DNA of 64,000 nt from Winogradskyella eckloniae (GCF_013249045.1 NZ_JABRWP010000001.1:620001-684000); one strand, 5' to 3'; numbered from the stretch's first letter, positions 8,901 to 17,281 are shown. Program-made: numbers and translations. Notes: generated from the sequence alone by a model not told the origin.

Positions 8901-9336
8901 CGGTTTCAACAGCATTAAACCAAAAGGAATCTGTAAACGTAAAAGCTAAACTACCAACTAAAGCACTACCTAATATGGCATAGGCCTTACTTGGACTATC
9001 TTCTTTTTGGTAGTTCACCAGTTTTACCAATAGTAAACTAATGGTCCAAAACATAAAGAGTATAGTAAACGCACTTGCCACACCACTCATCATATTCATT
9101 ATCATACCAATTTGAGACGGCTCTAAAGCAAACATGGAGAAAAATGCACCAAACATTTGAAACAAAGGTGCTCCAGGAGGATGACCTACTTGCAGTTTTG
9201 ATGAGGTTAATATGTATTCTCCAGCATCCCAAAAACTTACTGTCGGTTCAATTGTTAGTCCGTAAACAATAACGGCTACTGTAAAAACAAACCACCCTAA
9301 GATGTTGTTCCACTTTTTAAAGTTAAAATCTGTCAT
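5926..9336 (-). CDS. DUF2723 family multi-pass membrane protein
   Basis: An 1136-residue protein of the DUF2723 family, widespread in Bacteroidota. The first membrane helix is followed by SFWDAGEYIL (D37, E40), the acidic loop typical of GT-C-fold glycosyltransferases, then by HPPGAP and about a dozen further membrane helices. A long soluble region of about residues 640-1136 contains FTIGDNDTFPLWYLQE and a helical, TPR-like tail (residues about 1000-1060). A role in transferring a lipid-linked sugar to an exported protein is plausible from the GT-C likeness, but this is inference. The deacetylase gene directly downstream fits a glycan theme. Length is usual for the family. Confidence 0.85.
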   Translation of the reverse strand: MTDFNFKKWNNILGWFVFTVAVIVYGLTIEPTVSFWDAGEYILTSSKLQVGHPPGAPLFQMFGAFFSMFALEPSQIGMIMNMMSGVASAFTILFMFWTISLLLVKLVNYQKEDSPSKAYAILGSALVGSLAFTFTDSFWFNAVETEVYAMATLIMAVLFYLGLRWEQEMNQPRGNRWLILIAFVIGLSFGVHFMGLLTIPAIGLLYYFKNYKTITVKNFIIANIASAAILLFIFKLLLPSTLKLFGYLEVFFVNSIGLPFNSGTIITGLMVIGLFYFGLNYTRKKDYKHVNTLVLSLMFIFIGFSSWMMLPIRANAQVVINENNPSDARELLAYYNLEQYPETHLFYGPQFTEAYSGADKDEPFVDDKKNFEKDEEKGEYVIINDWEKSKQNYNHEHASILPRMWSSEHAENYMMFTGLIEFKADPTLQSRAYNEAMNAGLSEEQSSQYALREKQQIDQLVNDFKMRVANHEIDYEDYNQFLSRYGQQYLEIEKPSFFDNTMYMFQYQFGYMYWRYFMWNFTGRQDDIQGRYTHKNGNWISGINAIDSWHIGMSQDNLPTDVLENKSRNTYYFLPLILGLIGFFFLMNSDLKRFWVLLVFFLLTGLAIQFYTNIRPFEPRERDYSVVGSFYVFAIWIGFGVYAIYDLLKSSFKTKWLVPIITLACIVLVPGILAANNWDDHDRSGKYTTNSMARKYLESCAPNAILFTIGDNDTFPLWYLQEIEGVRRDVRVINTSLFQTDWYIDQMKRKAYDSDPIPSQLTHKQYRGGTRDVVAYKEINERIARDTLDIKQFMDFVSSEKPNTKVKFVVEAQQDDPSRYPKHLLSSNYYPSRNISIPVNKEMVLKNGIVKPKDADKIEDYLFTRISGGYLYKNRLLMLDILANNNWERPIYFTGGAFGAEDYVWLKDYLQLDGMCYKLVPIKTPVDQANPYDMGRVDPDLMYDMVKNWQWGGSGEDMYYDIETRRNGITYRGNLARLIEQLINEDQLEKAEEIADIAMEKMPVDKFGFYSLLEPYVSAYYEVGNKEKGRSLYKDVAKKYQENLAYYSSLSLEDQDQVVGEDIYLDIQRYRSLIDILVIYNDQEFAMQETKTFNSYLSLFDDLMDLYGNGEPEEIPNDVDIQNAIKDTIDKIAPSN

Positions 9337-9437
9337 GAAAACCTTACTAATTAATGCAGGCGAATTTACTAATTATTACCCAAAACCCTACAGTTTTAAG
9401 TTAACGTTAAGTATTTTAAATAATTTTTCGATTTTTT

Positions 9438-9468
9438 TTTGTTGAAATAAAACTTTGTATTAAATTTG
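9438..9468 (+). promoter_or_regulatory. Promoter of tRNA-Gln
   Basis: A textbook Bacteroidota promoter: -33 TTTG at 9438-9441, a 19-base spacer, and -7 box TAAATTTG at 9461-9468. It would start transcription some 10-12 bases before the tRNA. Confidence 0.7.
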
Positions 9469-9486
9469 CAGCCTCAATTAAGAGAT

Positions 9487-9563
9487 TGGCCTATGGTGTA
9501 ACTGGCTAACACATCGGTTTTTGGTACCGAAGAGTCTAGGTTCGAAACCTAGTAGGCCAACCA
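9487..9563 (+). tRNA. tRNA-Gln (anticodon TTG)
   Basis: A complete cloverleaf can be folded by hand: acceptor stem TGGCCTA 9487-9493 with TAGGCCA 9553-9559, D stem GTGT/ACAC (9496-9499/9509-9512), anticodon stem TCGGT/ACCGA (9514-9518/9526-9530) with loop TTTTGGT, and T stem CTAGG/CCTAG around TTCGAAA. The anticodon at 9521-9523 is TTG, reading CAA/CAG glutamine codons. The first pair is the weak U1-A72 typical of tRNA-Gln. The discriminator is A9560, and CCA is encoded at 9561-9563. A strong terminator follows at once. Confidence 0.97.
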
Positions 9564-9570
9564 AAATTTA

Positions 9571-9603
9571 AATCCTAATCATTTTTATGATTAGGATTTT
9601 TTT
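9571..9603 (+). terminator. Intrinsic terminator after tRNA-Gln
   Basis: A perfect 12-base-pair stem (AATCCTAATCAT with ATGATTAGGATT) and a TTTT loop at 9571-9598, followed by a T run. It ends the tRNA transcript and may also serve the convergent stress-protein gene, although its T run on that strand is poorer. Confidence 0.9.
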
Positions 9604-9623
9604 ATTTTGAATAAAGTTATACC

Positions 9624-10448
9624 CTAGATTTTAAATGTAATAACAGGGCGTTTTGCATGGTTTACTAAGTCTTCACTAATACTACCATTAAAGAAATGAG
9701 CAATGCCTTGTCTTCCATGTGTACTTATACCAATTAAGTCGGCATTAATATCTTTTGAGAAATTTAAAATACCATGTTCTACAGTCGTGTCGTTGTGTAT
9801 CGTAATGGTGTAATTGTCAAATTCTTGTCCAGAAATAAAATCTTTGATTCTAGAATTGGCCTCATAGGTTGTCATAAAATTGCTCGAGGTAATTACTAAA
9901 AGTAAATGAATTTTTGAGCCAAATGCTTTTGCAAATTTTACGGCTTGTTTATAGGTTTCTTTGTTGTCGTTCTTAAAGTCAGAAGCAAATACAAAATCCG
10001 AAACTTCAAAGCTTTGATGCTCATTTTTAATAACTAAAACAGGAACGTCAGATGTTCTTACTACTTTTTCAGCGTTAGAGCCAACAAACATCTCCATAAG
10101 ACCTGATGCGCCATGAGAGCCCATTACAATCAGATCAATGTCAAACTCTTTACAAGATTCTTTAATTTCATTAAAGGTAACATCCGCTTTAACAGTTTCA
10201 TGTACTTTGATGCCTTTGAGATAATCTTCAGCCATTAAGTTTTCAAACCTCTTCTGAGCTAATTTCATGAAAAATAACGTTTCAGGAATATCGCTTTGAG
10301 AACTCCCTTGGTCGTTTTGTTGCAAAGGAATTTCCATCATGTGCAATAAATAAATCTCGGCATTATGTGCTTTAGCAAGCATTGCTGCTACCTTTAGTGC
10401 ATTGCCTGCTTGCTCTGAAAAATCCGTTGGAACTAATATTTTATTCAT
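9624..10448 (-). CDS. Universal stress protein, two UspA domains in tandem
   Basis: A cytoplasmic protein of two fused Usp domains. The first opens MNKILVPTDFSEQ and ends with the nucleotide-loop pattern GSHGASGLMEMFVGSNAEKVV; the second ends GISTHGRQGIAHFFNGSISEDLV. Tandem Usp proteins of about 275 residues are common in Flavobacteriaceae and are linked to stress and redox adaptation. I chose the ATG at 10448, where the conserved domain begins; an in-frame ATG at 10475 would add nine residues that do not fit the fold. It is convergent with tRNA-Gln and divergent from the rimP operon. Confidence 0.93.
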   Translation of the reverse strand: MNKILVPTDFSEQAGNALKVAAMLAKAHNAEIYLLHMMEIPLQQNDQGSSQSDIPETLFFMKLAQKRFENLMAEDYLKGIKVHETVKADVTFNEIKESCKEFDIDLIVMGSHGASGLMEMFVGSNAEKVVRTSDVPVLVIKNEHQSFEVSDFVFASDFKNDNKETYKQAVKFAKAFGSKIHLLLVITSSNFMTTYEANSRIKDFISGQEFDNYTITIHNDTTVEHGILNFSKDINADLIGISTHGRQGIAHFFNGSISEDLVNHAKRPVITFKI

Positions 10449-10508
10449 ATATAATTGATTTATGTTTAGTCCCAATAAATTTAAGAAAATAATTCCATAT
10501 TACGAAGC

Positions 10509-10540
10509 TTGGTTAATTTAATATAAATGTCGTATATTTG
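10509..10540 (+). promoter_or_regulatory. Promoter of the rimP-nusA-infB operon
   Basis: -33 TTGG at 10509-10512 and -7 box TATATTTG at 10533-10540, spaced by 20 bases. The transcript would start near 10547, giving a leader of about 58 bases that includes the hairpin at 10569-10589. Confidence 0.65.
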
Positions 10541-10568
10541 CACAGTTATTTACTAAAAATGAATAAGC

Positions 10569-10595
10569 GAGAGGACGAAAAGTCCTCTCTTTTTA
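10569..10595 (+). terminator. Terminator-like hairpin in the rimP-nusA-infB leader
   Basis: GAGAGGAC (10569-10576) pairs perfectly with GTCCTCTC (10582-10589) around a GAAAA loop and is followed by TTTTTAT. It is a full intrinsic-terminator signature, lying between the promoter and the rimP start codon at 10605. Because nusA is in this operon, and NusA acts on such hairpins, feedback attenuation is an attractive reading, but that is inference. It could instead end a stray upstream transcript. Confidence 0.7.
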
Positions 10596-10604
10596 TATCA
10601 AAAA

Positions 10605-11069
10605 ATGTTTAAAAAAATAGTAGAAGACTTATTGCAAACTGCCCTTGATGAAAGACAAGATTTATTTTTAATAGATTTTAGTGTTTCTAATGATAATGCT
10701 ATAAAAATTATTATCGATGGTGATAATGGAGTTTTAGTAGAGGATTGCATGTTTATAAGCAGAGCAATAGAACATAACATTGATAGAGAGGAACACGATT
10801 TCTCTTTAGAGGTTTTATCTTCTGGCGCAGCGACACCTTTAGTTTTACCAAGACAATATACAAAGCATGTTGGTAGACATTTAGAAATTAAAACGTTAGA
10901 TAGTCATAATTTTGAGGGTGAGCTTACAGCAGTAAACGAGCAAGAGGTGGTTTTAAGTTGGAAAGCAAGAGAGCCTAAACCAGTAGGTAAAGGAAAAGTA
11001 ACAGTAACCAAAACAGCAACTGTTGCCTTTAAAAATATTAAAGAAGCAAAAGTTAAAATAAAATTTTAA
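10605..11069 (+). CDS. rimP: Ribosome maturation factor RimP
   Basis: A 154-residue protein with the RimP N-terminal alpha-beta domain (IIIDGDNGVLVEDCMFISRAIEHNI, SLEVLSSGAATPL) and the smaller C-terminal SH3-like barrel (GRHLEIKTLDSHNFEGELTAVNEQEVVL). RimP helps assemble the 30S ribosomal subunit. Length and position fit the family: it opens the conserved rimP-nusA-infB operon, with 12 bases to nusA. Its mRNA leader holds a strong hairpin just before the start codon. Confidence 0.95.
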   Translation: MFKKIVEDLLQTALDERQDLFLIDFSVSNDNAIKIIIDGDNGVLVEDCMFISRAIEHNIDREEHDFSLEVLSSGAATPLVLPRQYTKHVGRHLEIKTLDSHNFEGELTAVNEQEVVLSWKAREPKPVGKGKVTVTKTATVAFKNIKEAKVKIKF

Positions 11070-11081
11070 TTCATATCAATT

Positions 11082-12314
11082 ATGGAAAATGTAGCGTTAA
11101 TTGAGTCATTTTCAGAATTTAAAGACGACAAATTAATAGATAGAGTTACGCTGATGGCAATTCTTGAAGATGTGTTACGTAATGCATTAAAAAAGAAGTA
11201 TGGTGATGATGATAACTTTGATATCATTATAAATCCAGATAAAGGTGATTTAGAAATTTGGAGAAACCGAATCGTTGTTGCCGATGGTGAAGTGGAAGAG
11301 CCAAATCAAGAAATAGAATTGTCAGAAGCACAGAAAATAGAGCCCGATTTTGAAGTTGGTGAAGACGTTGCTGAAGAAGTGAAATTGATAGACCTTGGAA
11401 GACGTTCTATCTTAGCATTAAGACAAAACTTAATATCTAAGATTCACGAGCACGATAATACAAATATTTACAAGCACTTTAAAGAACTAGAAGGCGAGAT
11501 TTATACGGCAGAGGTTCACCATATTCGTCATAGAGCAATTATTTTATTAGATGATGATGGTAACGAAATTATTCTGCCAAAAGACAAACAAATTCCTTCA
11601 GATTTCTTTAGAAAAGGTGAAAATGTAAGAGGAATTATTGAAAGTGTAGAGCTAAAAGGAAGTAAGCCTGCAATTATCATGTCTAGAACATCTCCAATAT
11701 TTCTTGAGAAGTTATTTGAACAAGAAATACCAGAAGTATTTGATGGTTTAATTACAGTTAAAAAAGTAGTTCGTATTCCTGGAGAAAAAGCAAAAGTAGC
11801 AGTAGATTCTTATGATGATAGAATTGATCCTGTAGGAGCATGTGTAGGTATGAAGGGTTCAAGAATTCACGGTATTGTACGTGAATTAGGAAATGAAAAT
11901 ATAGATGTAATAAATTACACTAATAATATTCAACTTTTTGTGACAAGAGCATTAAGTCCAGCAAGAGTAACTTCGTTAAAATTAGATGAAGAAAACATGC
12001 GTGCTGAAGTGTTGTTAAAACCAGAAGAGGTTTCTAAAGCTATTGGTAGAGGAGGTCATAACATTCGTTTGGCTGGCCAATTAACAGGTTACGAAATTGA
12101 TGTGTTTAGAGAAGGTGCAGAAGAAGATGTAGAATTAAAGGAATTCTCAGATGAGATAGAAGGTTGGGTAATTTCAGAATTTAGTAAAGCTGGTTTAGAT
12201 ACAGCTAAGAGTATTTTAGAACAAGACGTTAACGATTTAGTGAAACGTACAGATTTAGAAGAAGAAACGATTTTAGACGTTATCAGAATTCTAAAAGAAG
12301 AATTTGAAGATTAA
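11082..12314 (+). CDS. nusA: Transcription termination/antitermination protein NusA
   Basis: A 410-residue NusA. The N-terminal domain that contacts RNA polymerase spans about 1-125, an S1 domain lies near 130-200, KH1 contains GACVGMKGSRIHGIVRELGNE, and KH2 contains AIGRGGHNIRLAGQLTGYEIDV. The acidic C-terminal repeats of enterobacterial NusA are absent, as is normal outside Proteobacteria. NusA modulates pausing, termination and antitermination by binding RNA polymerase and nascent RNA. It sits between rimP and infB; an AT-rich hairpin (12331-12352) lies in the gap before infB. Confidence 0.97.
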   Translation: MENVALIESFSEFKDDKLIDRVTLMAILEDVLRNALKKKYGDDDNFDIIINPDKGDLEIWRNRIVVADGEVEEPNQEIELSEAQKIEPDFEVGEDVAEEVKLIDLGRRSILALRQNLISKIHEHDNTNIYKHFKELEGEIYTAEVHHIRHRAIILLDDDGNEIILPKDKQIPSDFFRKGENVRGIIESVELKGSKPAIIMSRTSPIFLEKLFEQEIPEVFDGLITVKKVVRIPGEKAKVAVDSYDDRIDPVGACVGMKGSRIHGIVRELGNENIDVINYTNNIQLFVTRALSPARVTSLKLDEENMRAEVLLKPEEVSKAIGRGGHNIRLAGQLTGYEIDVFREGAEEDVELKEFSDEIEGWVISEFSKAGLDTAKSILEQDVNDLVKRTDLEEETILDVIRILKEEFED

Positions 12315-12400
12315 ATATCGGTTAAATTTTAAATGAATTTAAAAATTCATTTTGAAGTTGAATTGGTATAACATATATTTAAGTATTTTACAGGCAGTTT

Positions 12401-15142
12401 ATGGCTCAAATGACAAGATTAAATAAAGTATTAAGGGAATTAAATATCTCTATAGATCGTGCTGTGGATTTTTTAGAATCCAAAGGTATAGAGATAGAGA
12501 AAAGTCCTAATACTAAAATTTCGCAAGACGTATATGATACGCTTTCTGATGAATTTCAGACAGATGCATCAAAACGTGAAAAAGCTCAAGAGGTTAGTGA
12601 AGCAAAACTTAAGGAAAAAGAAGAGCTTCGTGAACAAAGAGAACGCGAAATTGAGGAAAAGCAAAAACAAAAAGCCGAAAGAGAGTCTGTGGTTAAGGCT
12701 AAAGCCGAAATATCTGGCCCAAAGCAAGTTGGGAAAATAGACTTAGAAAATAAGGCTAAGGCTGAAAAAGAAGAGGAAGCAAAAGCACCTGAGGTAAAAG
12801 AAGAGCCTAAAGCCGAACAGCCAAAAGCAGAAGAAATACCTGTTAAGGAAGAGGTTAAAAAGGTAGAAAAAGCTAAAGAAGAGACACCAATAGAGAAGGT
12901 TATTAAGGCAGACAAAGCTAAGAAAACCGAATCTAAAGTAGTATCTAAAAAAGAAACAGAAGACACTGCACCTGCCGAGCCAGCAGAAGAAACAATTAAA
13001 ACGCAGTACAAAAAACTATCAGGCCCTAATATCACTGGTAAAAAAATAGATTTATCACAATTTAACAAGCCTAAAAAGAAAAAAGAAGAGAAGCCAGCTG
13101 GTGATGCTAATAAGCGTAAAAGACGTAGAATTAGTAAAGGTGGTAATGATGCAGGAGGAAAACCTAAATTTGATAATAGACGAGGCGGAAAAGGCCGTGG
13201 TGGAAACGCTAGACCAAAAGTGGTAAAGGAAGAGCCTACAGAAGAAGATGTTAAAAAGCAAATTAGAGAAACCCTAGAGAAATTACAGGGTAAATCTAAT
13301 AAAGGAAAAGGGGCTAAATACAGAAGAGATAAACGTGATCAGCACAGAGAACAATCTGAAATCGATCAAGAAATCGCTGCAGCAGAAAGTAAAACCATTA
13401 AAGTAACTGAGTTTGTTACCGTTAGTGAAATTGCAACGATGATGGAAGTTGGTGTCACGCAAGTTATTTCAGCATGTATGTCATTAGGTATGATGGTAAC
13501 CATGAACCAAAGACTAGATGCCGAAACATTAACTATAGTTGCAGAAGAATTTGGTTATGATGTAGAGTTTATTACTGCAGGTATTGAAGAGTCTATTGAA
13601 GAAGTAGAAGATAAGCCAGAAGATTTAGAGCCAAGAGCACCAATTGTTACCGTAATGGGACACGTTGATCATGGTAAAACTTCATTATTAGATTACATAC
13701 GTGAAGAAAATGTAATTGCTGGAGAATCAGGTGGTATTACACAGCACATTGGCGCCTATGGCGTAGAATTGTCAGATGGTCAAAAAATAGCATTCTTAGA
13801 TACACCAGGTCACGAAGCGTTTACAGCGATGCGTGCTCGTGGTGCTCAAGTAACAGATATTGCAATTATTGTAGTTGCTGCCGATGATGCTATAATGCCG
13901 CAAACTAAAGAAGCAATTTCTCATGCGCAAGCAGCAGGAGTTCCTATTGTTTTTGCAATAAATAAAATAGATAAGCCAGATGCTAACCCAGAAAAGGTAA
14001 AAGAGCAATTGGCACAAATGAACCTTTTAGTAGAAGATTGGGGTGGAAAAATTCAATCACATGATATTTCTGCTAAAATGGGAACAGGAGTTAAGGAATT
14101 ACTAGAGAAAGTATTGCTAGAAGCGGAGCTGTTAGAATTAAAAGCTAATCCAAATAAAGCGGCAAGCGGAACTGTAGTAGAGGCGTATTTAGATAAAGGA
14201 AGAGGGTATGTGTCAACCATATTGGTTCAGGCAGGTACGTTAAGAGTAGGTGATTATGTCTTAGCTGGTAAGAATAGTGGTAAGGTAAAAGCTATGCAAG
14301 ATGAGCGTGGGCATGATGTTGATAAAGCAGGTCCAGCAACTCCAGTGTCTATCTTAGGATTAGATGGCGCACCGCAAGCAGGTGATAAATTTAATGTATT
14401 TGAAGACGAACGTGAAGCAAAACAAATTGCAACAAAACGTACACAATTACAACGTGAGCAATCTGTAAGAACACAACGTCATATTACATTAGATGAAATA
14501 GGACGACGAATCGCACTTGGTGACTTCCAAGAATTAAATATTATCTTAAAAGGTGATGTTGACGGTTCTGTTGAAGCCTTGACAGATTCATTCCAGAAGT
14601 TATCTACTGAAGAAATTCAAGTTAATATCATACACAAAGGTGTTGGTGCCATTACGGAAAGTGACGTTTTATTAGCCACAGCATCTGATGCCATAATTGT
14701 TGGATTTAATGTAAGACCAGTTGGTAATGCAAGAATGATTGCAGACAAAGAGGAAATTGATATCAGAACCTATTCTATTATTTACGCAGCAATAAATGAT
14801 CTTAAGGATGCTATGGAAGGTATGTTATCTCCAGAAGTAAAAGAAGAAGTTACTGGTACTGCAGAAATTAGAGAAATATTTAAAGTATCTAAAGTAGGAA
14901 ACATTGCAGGTTGTATGGTAACGAATGGTAAAATCTTTAGAAATTCAGGTATTAGAATTATTAGAGATGGTGTAGTAGTACATACAGGTTCACTAGAAGC
15001 TTTAAAACGATTTAAGGATGATGTGAGAGAAGTAACCAAAGGATACGATTGTGGTATGCAAATTAAAGGTTACAATGACATTGCTTTAAATGATGTTATA
15101 GAAGCCTTCCAAGAAGTAGAAGTGAAGAAAAAATTAAAGTAA
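12401..15142 (+). CDS. infB: Translation initiation factor IF-2
   Basis: A 913-residue GTPase that delivers initiator tRNA to the 30S subunit. It has an IF2_N motif at the start ([20 protein letters not shown]), a long lysine/glutamate-rich linker to about residue 330 with a basic, glycine-rich patch near 225-275, a second IF2_N-like segment, and then the G domain: GHVDHGKT from residue 420, [15 protein letters not shown] and NKIDKPD. The C-terminal domains II-IV are complete. It ends the rimP-nusA-infB operon and is followed by a strong two-way terminator. Confidence 0.98.
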   Translation: MAQMTRLNKVLRELNISIDRAVDFLESKGIEIEKSPNTKISQDVYDTLSDEFQTDASKREKAQEVSEAKLKEKEELREQREREIEEKQKQKAERESVVKAKAEISGPKQVGKIDLENKAKAEKEEEAKAPEVKEEPKAEQPKAEEIPVKEEVKKVEKAKEETPIEKVIKADKAKKTESKVVSKKETEDTAPAEPAEETIKTQYKKLSGPNITGKKIDLSQFNKPKKKKEEKPAGDANKRKRRRISKGGNDAGGKPKFDNRRGGKGRGGNARPKVVKEEPTEEDVKKQIRETLEKLQGKSNKGKGAKYRRDKRDQHREQSEIDQEIAAAESKTIKVTEFVTVSEIATMMEVGVTQVISACMSLGMMVTMNQRLDAETLTIVAEEFGYDVEFITAGIEESIEEVEDKPEDLEPRAPIVTVMGHVDHGKTSLLDYIREENVIAGESGGITQHIGAYGVELSDGQKIAFLDTPGHEAFTAMRARGAQVTDIAIIVVAADDAIMPQTKEAISHAQAAGVPIVFAINKIDKPDANPEKVKEQLAQMNLLVEDWGGKIQSHDISAKMGTGVKELLEKVLLEAELLELKANPNKAASGTVVEAYLDKGRGYVSTILVQAGTLRVGDYVLAGKNSGKVKAMQDERGHDVDKAGPATPVSILGLDGAPQAGDKFNVFEDEREAKQIATKRTQLQREQSVRTQRHITLDEIGRRIALGDFQELNIILKGDVDGSVEALTDSFQKLSTEEIQVNIIHKGVGAITESDVLLATASDAIIVGFNVRPVGNARMIADKEEIDIRTYSIIYAAINDLKDAMEGMLSPEVKEEVTGTAEIREIFKVSKVGNIAGCMVTNGKIFRNSGIRIIRDGVVVHTGSLEALKRFKDDVREVTKGYDCGMQIKGYNDIALNDVIEAFQEVEVKKKLK

Positions 15143-15150
15143 TTTAAACG

Positions 15151-15203
15151 ATTATGACATAAAAAAAACCGACAAGAAATTGTCGGTTTTTTTATGTCAT
15201 AAT
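15151..15203. terminator. Bidirectional terminator between infB and the SPOR gene
   Basis: A near-perfect palindrome of 53 bases: an outer ATTATGACAT arm, runs of eight A and seven T, and a core CCGACAA/TTGTCGG hairpin. Either strand has a GC-rich stem followed by a T run, so it ends transcription from infB (plus) and from the convergent SPOR gene (minus). Confidence 0.92.
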
Positions 15204-15222
15204 TTACCTAAATTTAATAGGT

Positions 15223-15603
15223 TTATTTGTCTAAACGTGGTTGAATGACGTTGGCATTCATATATTTTTTTCTGATTTTTGCCCAAGCTCTATCCGCTTC
15301 TAAACGCGTAGCAAAATTACCTACCCAAACCTTATAATTAGGTGTGTTCCATACGATTTCAACTTTCCATTCACTGTAGGAATTTAAAAAGTTAGATTTT
15401 TCGCGTTTTGCCTTATCAGGATCAGTGCTATTATAAACTTGAATAGTATATGTTTTAGACGTTTTTATATCCTTCTTATATTCTAATAATTTATCGATGT
15501 CACTATCTTGGCTAACTTTAACCTCGCCTTGTTGTGCACTTATAGAAAGCCCTAAAGACAGACACAAAATTATAAGGCCAACTGTTTTATTGTTAATTTT
15601 CAT
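15223..15603 (-). CDS. Secreted SPOR-domain protein
   Basis: A 126-residue protein with a signal peptide (about residues 1-23, ending SAQQG) and a SPOR domain over roughly 48-125 (YTIQVYNSTDPDKAKREKSNF to YKVWVGNFATRLEADRAWAKI). SPOR domains bind peptidoglycan stripped of stem peptides, often at division sites. No lipobox or membrane anchor is seen, so it is likely free in the periplasm. It is a single-gene unit convergent with infB. Confidence 0.9.
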   Translation of the reverse strand: MKINNKTVGLIILCLSLGLSISAQQGEVKVSQDSDIDKLLEYKKDIKTSKTYTIQVYNSTDPDKAKREKSNFLNSYSEWKVEIVWNTPNYKVWVGNFATRLEADRAWAKIRKKYMNANVIQPRLDK

Positions 15604-15619
15604 AAACTTGTATTTACTG

Positions 15620-15627
15620 CAAATGTA
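15620..15627 (-). promoter_or_regulatory. -7 box of the SPOR gene promoter
   Basis: On the minus strand the sequence reads TACATTTG, a full match to TAnnTTTG, 16 bases before the start codon at 15603. Confidence 0.5.
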
Positions 15628-15691
15628 AAGTTTTCACTGAAATATTTGTTAAATATTTTAGACATTCTATTTGTATTTTATTGCGCTTCAG

Positions 15692-15711
15692 GTTATCAAT
15701 AAATGGATAAC
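15692..15711. promoter_or_regulatory. Inverted repeat upstream of the Act operon
   Basis: GTTATC at 15692-15697 and GATAAC at 15706-15711 form a six-base inverted repeat with an eight-base spacer, the size of a dimer operator. It lies about 100 bases upstream of the Act operon -7 box. Short palindromes arise often in AT-rich DNA, so support is weak. Confidence 0.25.
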
Positions 15712-15810
15712 GAAAATTCATACATCAAAATTTTTCATTTCCATTATTTAGAATTGGTATAAATTATATATTAACAGTTCTCTAAGATTTTCAAAATCGA
15801 CTTTAAATGT

Positions 15811-15818
15811 TACTTTTG
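15811..15818 (+). promoter_or_regulatory. -7 box of the Act/cox operon promoter
   Basis: TACTTTTG matches TAnnTTTG and lies 36 bases before the first ATG of actA. A perfect odd palindrome, GATTTTCAAAATC (15786-15798), covers where the -33 region would be and may be part of the promoter or an operator. Confidence 0.5.
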
Positions 15819-15854
15819 CGTGAGTTTTTATAAACATCTTTTTTCACATTTTTA

Positions 15855-17186
15855 ATGAAAAAATCGTACCAAAGTTTAGAAGATAATCCAACTTATAATA
15901 TGAAACAGGTGATTTACTGTGGTTTAACCTCAAAGATATATAGTCTTTGTATTGTACTTTTACTGACGTTTTCAACTTCACTTATCGCTCAAGAAGGTGA
16001 TCCAGCCAATGGTAAATCGCTTTTTAATTCTAATTGTGCAGCATGTCACAAATTAGATAAGCCAATGACAGGTCCAGCGTTACGTAATGTAGAAGCTAGG
16101 TTAGCAGATGAGCAAGGTTTAGATAGAGAATGGCTGTCAGCTTGGATTAGAAATAGTTCTGCGCTTATCAAATCTGGTGATGCGTATGCTAACAAAATTT
16201 ATAATGAGTATAATGGCGTTGCTATGACGGCATTTCCGCAATTAAGCGATCAAGATATTTCAGATATTTTAGCATATACTGCGGCACCTGCGCCAGCGCC
16301 TCCTGTGTCTGCACCAGGAGCAGAAGTTGCTACTGCAGATCAAGGTGGTGTATCAAACAATTTAATTCTTGGAGCGTTAGCATTGTTGTTTGGATTATTA
16401 GCTATGGCTTTAGTCTTAGTTAAGCGTACATTAAATCGCTTTGCTGAAGCTAAAGGGATTGAAGTTGTTGCAGAAAACAAAAGAATGCCATTATGGAAGG
16501 CGTTTGCTCAAAACCAATTCTTGGTGTTGGTAACTGCAATATTCTTTTTGCTATCGAGTGGGTATTTTGTTTATGGTTATTTAATGCAAGTTGGTGTAGA
16601 TCAAGGTTACGAGCCGGTTCAGCCAATTCATTATTCACATAGAATACACGCTGGTGATAATGGAATAGATTGTAAATATTGTCACTCGTCTGCCAGAGTT
16701 AGTAAAACATCAGGTATACCTTCTTTAAATGTATGTATGAATTGTCATAAGTCAATTTCAGAAGTGGCTCCAGAAACTTTAGCTGAAGGTGAGGCATATG
16801 GTGTTAATTACGATGCTGAAATTCAGAAATTATACGATGCAGTTGGATGGGATGGAACGAGTTATACAGGAGAATCTAAACCGGTAAAGTGGATTCGTAT
16901 TCATAATTTGCCAGATTTCGCTTATTTTAATCACTCACAACATGTTGTGGTTGGTGGAATAGAGTGTCAAACGTGTCACGGTCCTGTTGAGGAGATGGAG
17001 ATTATGTATCAAGATGCGCCATTAACTATGGGTTGGTGTATTAATTGTCACAGAGAAACTGATGTAAAAGTTAAGGATAATGCCTATTACACTAAAATTC
17101 ACGAAGAACTATCTAAAAAATATGGTGTTGAGCAGTTGACTGCAGCACAAATGGGTGGTTTGGAATGTGGAAAGTGTCATTATTAA
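15855..17186 (+). CDS. actA: Alternative complex III cytochrome subunit ActA, with an extra N-terminal cytochrome c domain
   Basis: A 443-residue membrane-anchored multiheme cytochrome. After a signal-anchor (hydrophobic around residues 29-45) comes a monoheme cytochrome c domain (CAACH at 61-65, GPALRNVEARL), a membrane helix near 172-192, another near 215-240, and the ActA heme domain with CKYCH, CMNCH, CQTCH, CINCH and CGKCH. That makes six CxxCH heme sites: the five usual for ActA plus one from the fused N-terminal cytochrome. It carries electrons within the quinol-oxidising complex. An alternative start at 15900 (M16) would give a more ordinary signal sequence. Confidence 0.92.
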   Translation: MKKSYQSLEDNPTYNMKQVIYCGLTSKIYSLCIVLLLTFSTSLIAQEGDPANGKSLFNSNCAACHKLDKPMTGPALRNVEARLADEQGLDREWLSAWIRNSSALIKSGDAYANKIYNEYNGVAMTAFPQLSDQDISDILAYTAAPAPAPPVSAPGAEVATADQGGVSNNLILGALALLFGLLAMALVLVKRTLNRFAEAKGIEVVAENKRMPLWKAFAQNQFLVLVTAIFFLLSSGYFVYGYLMQVGVDQGYEPVQPIHYSHRIHAGDNGIDCKYCHSSARVSKTSGIPSLNVCMNCHKSISEVAPETLAEGEAYGVNYDAEIQKLYDAVGWDGTSYTGESKPVKWIRIHNLPDFAYFNHSQHVVVGGIECQTCHGPVEEMEIMYQDAPLTMGWCINCHRETDVKVKDNAYYTKIHEELSKKYGVEQLTAAQMGGLECGKCHY

Positions 17187-17281
17187 TAAATTAGGAATAA
17201 ATTTAAAGACATACGATACGCTCAATTTATATAAGTTTTAATTTAGCGAATCGGAGTTCAAAACAATCATAAATAAACACT

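Noticed and set aside
10449-10475. Upstream ATG for the universal stress protein
   Set aside because: The nine added residues precede the first strand of the Usp fold; the ATG at 10448 opens the conserved KILVPTDFS.
12331-12352. AT-rich hairpin between nusA and infB
   Set aside because: Stem is all A/T except one G-C type pair, with a short loop and no T run; not a credible terminator in an operon that must reach infB.
12586-13261. Two minus-strand reading frames of 160 and 68 codons opposite infB
   Set aside because: They reflect the lysine/glutamate-rich linker of IF-2 read backwards, giving serine/phenylalanine-rich noise.
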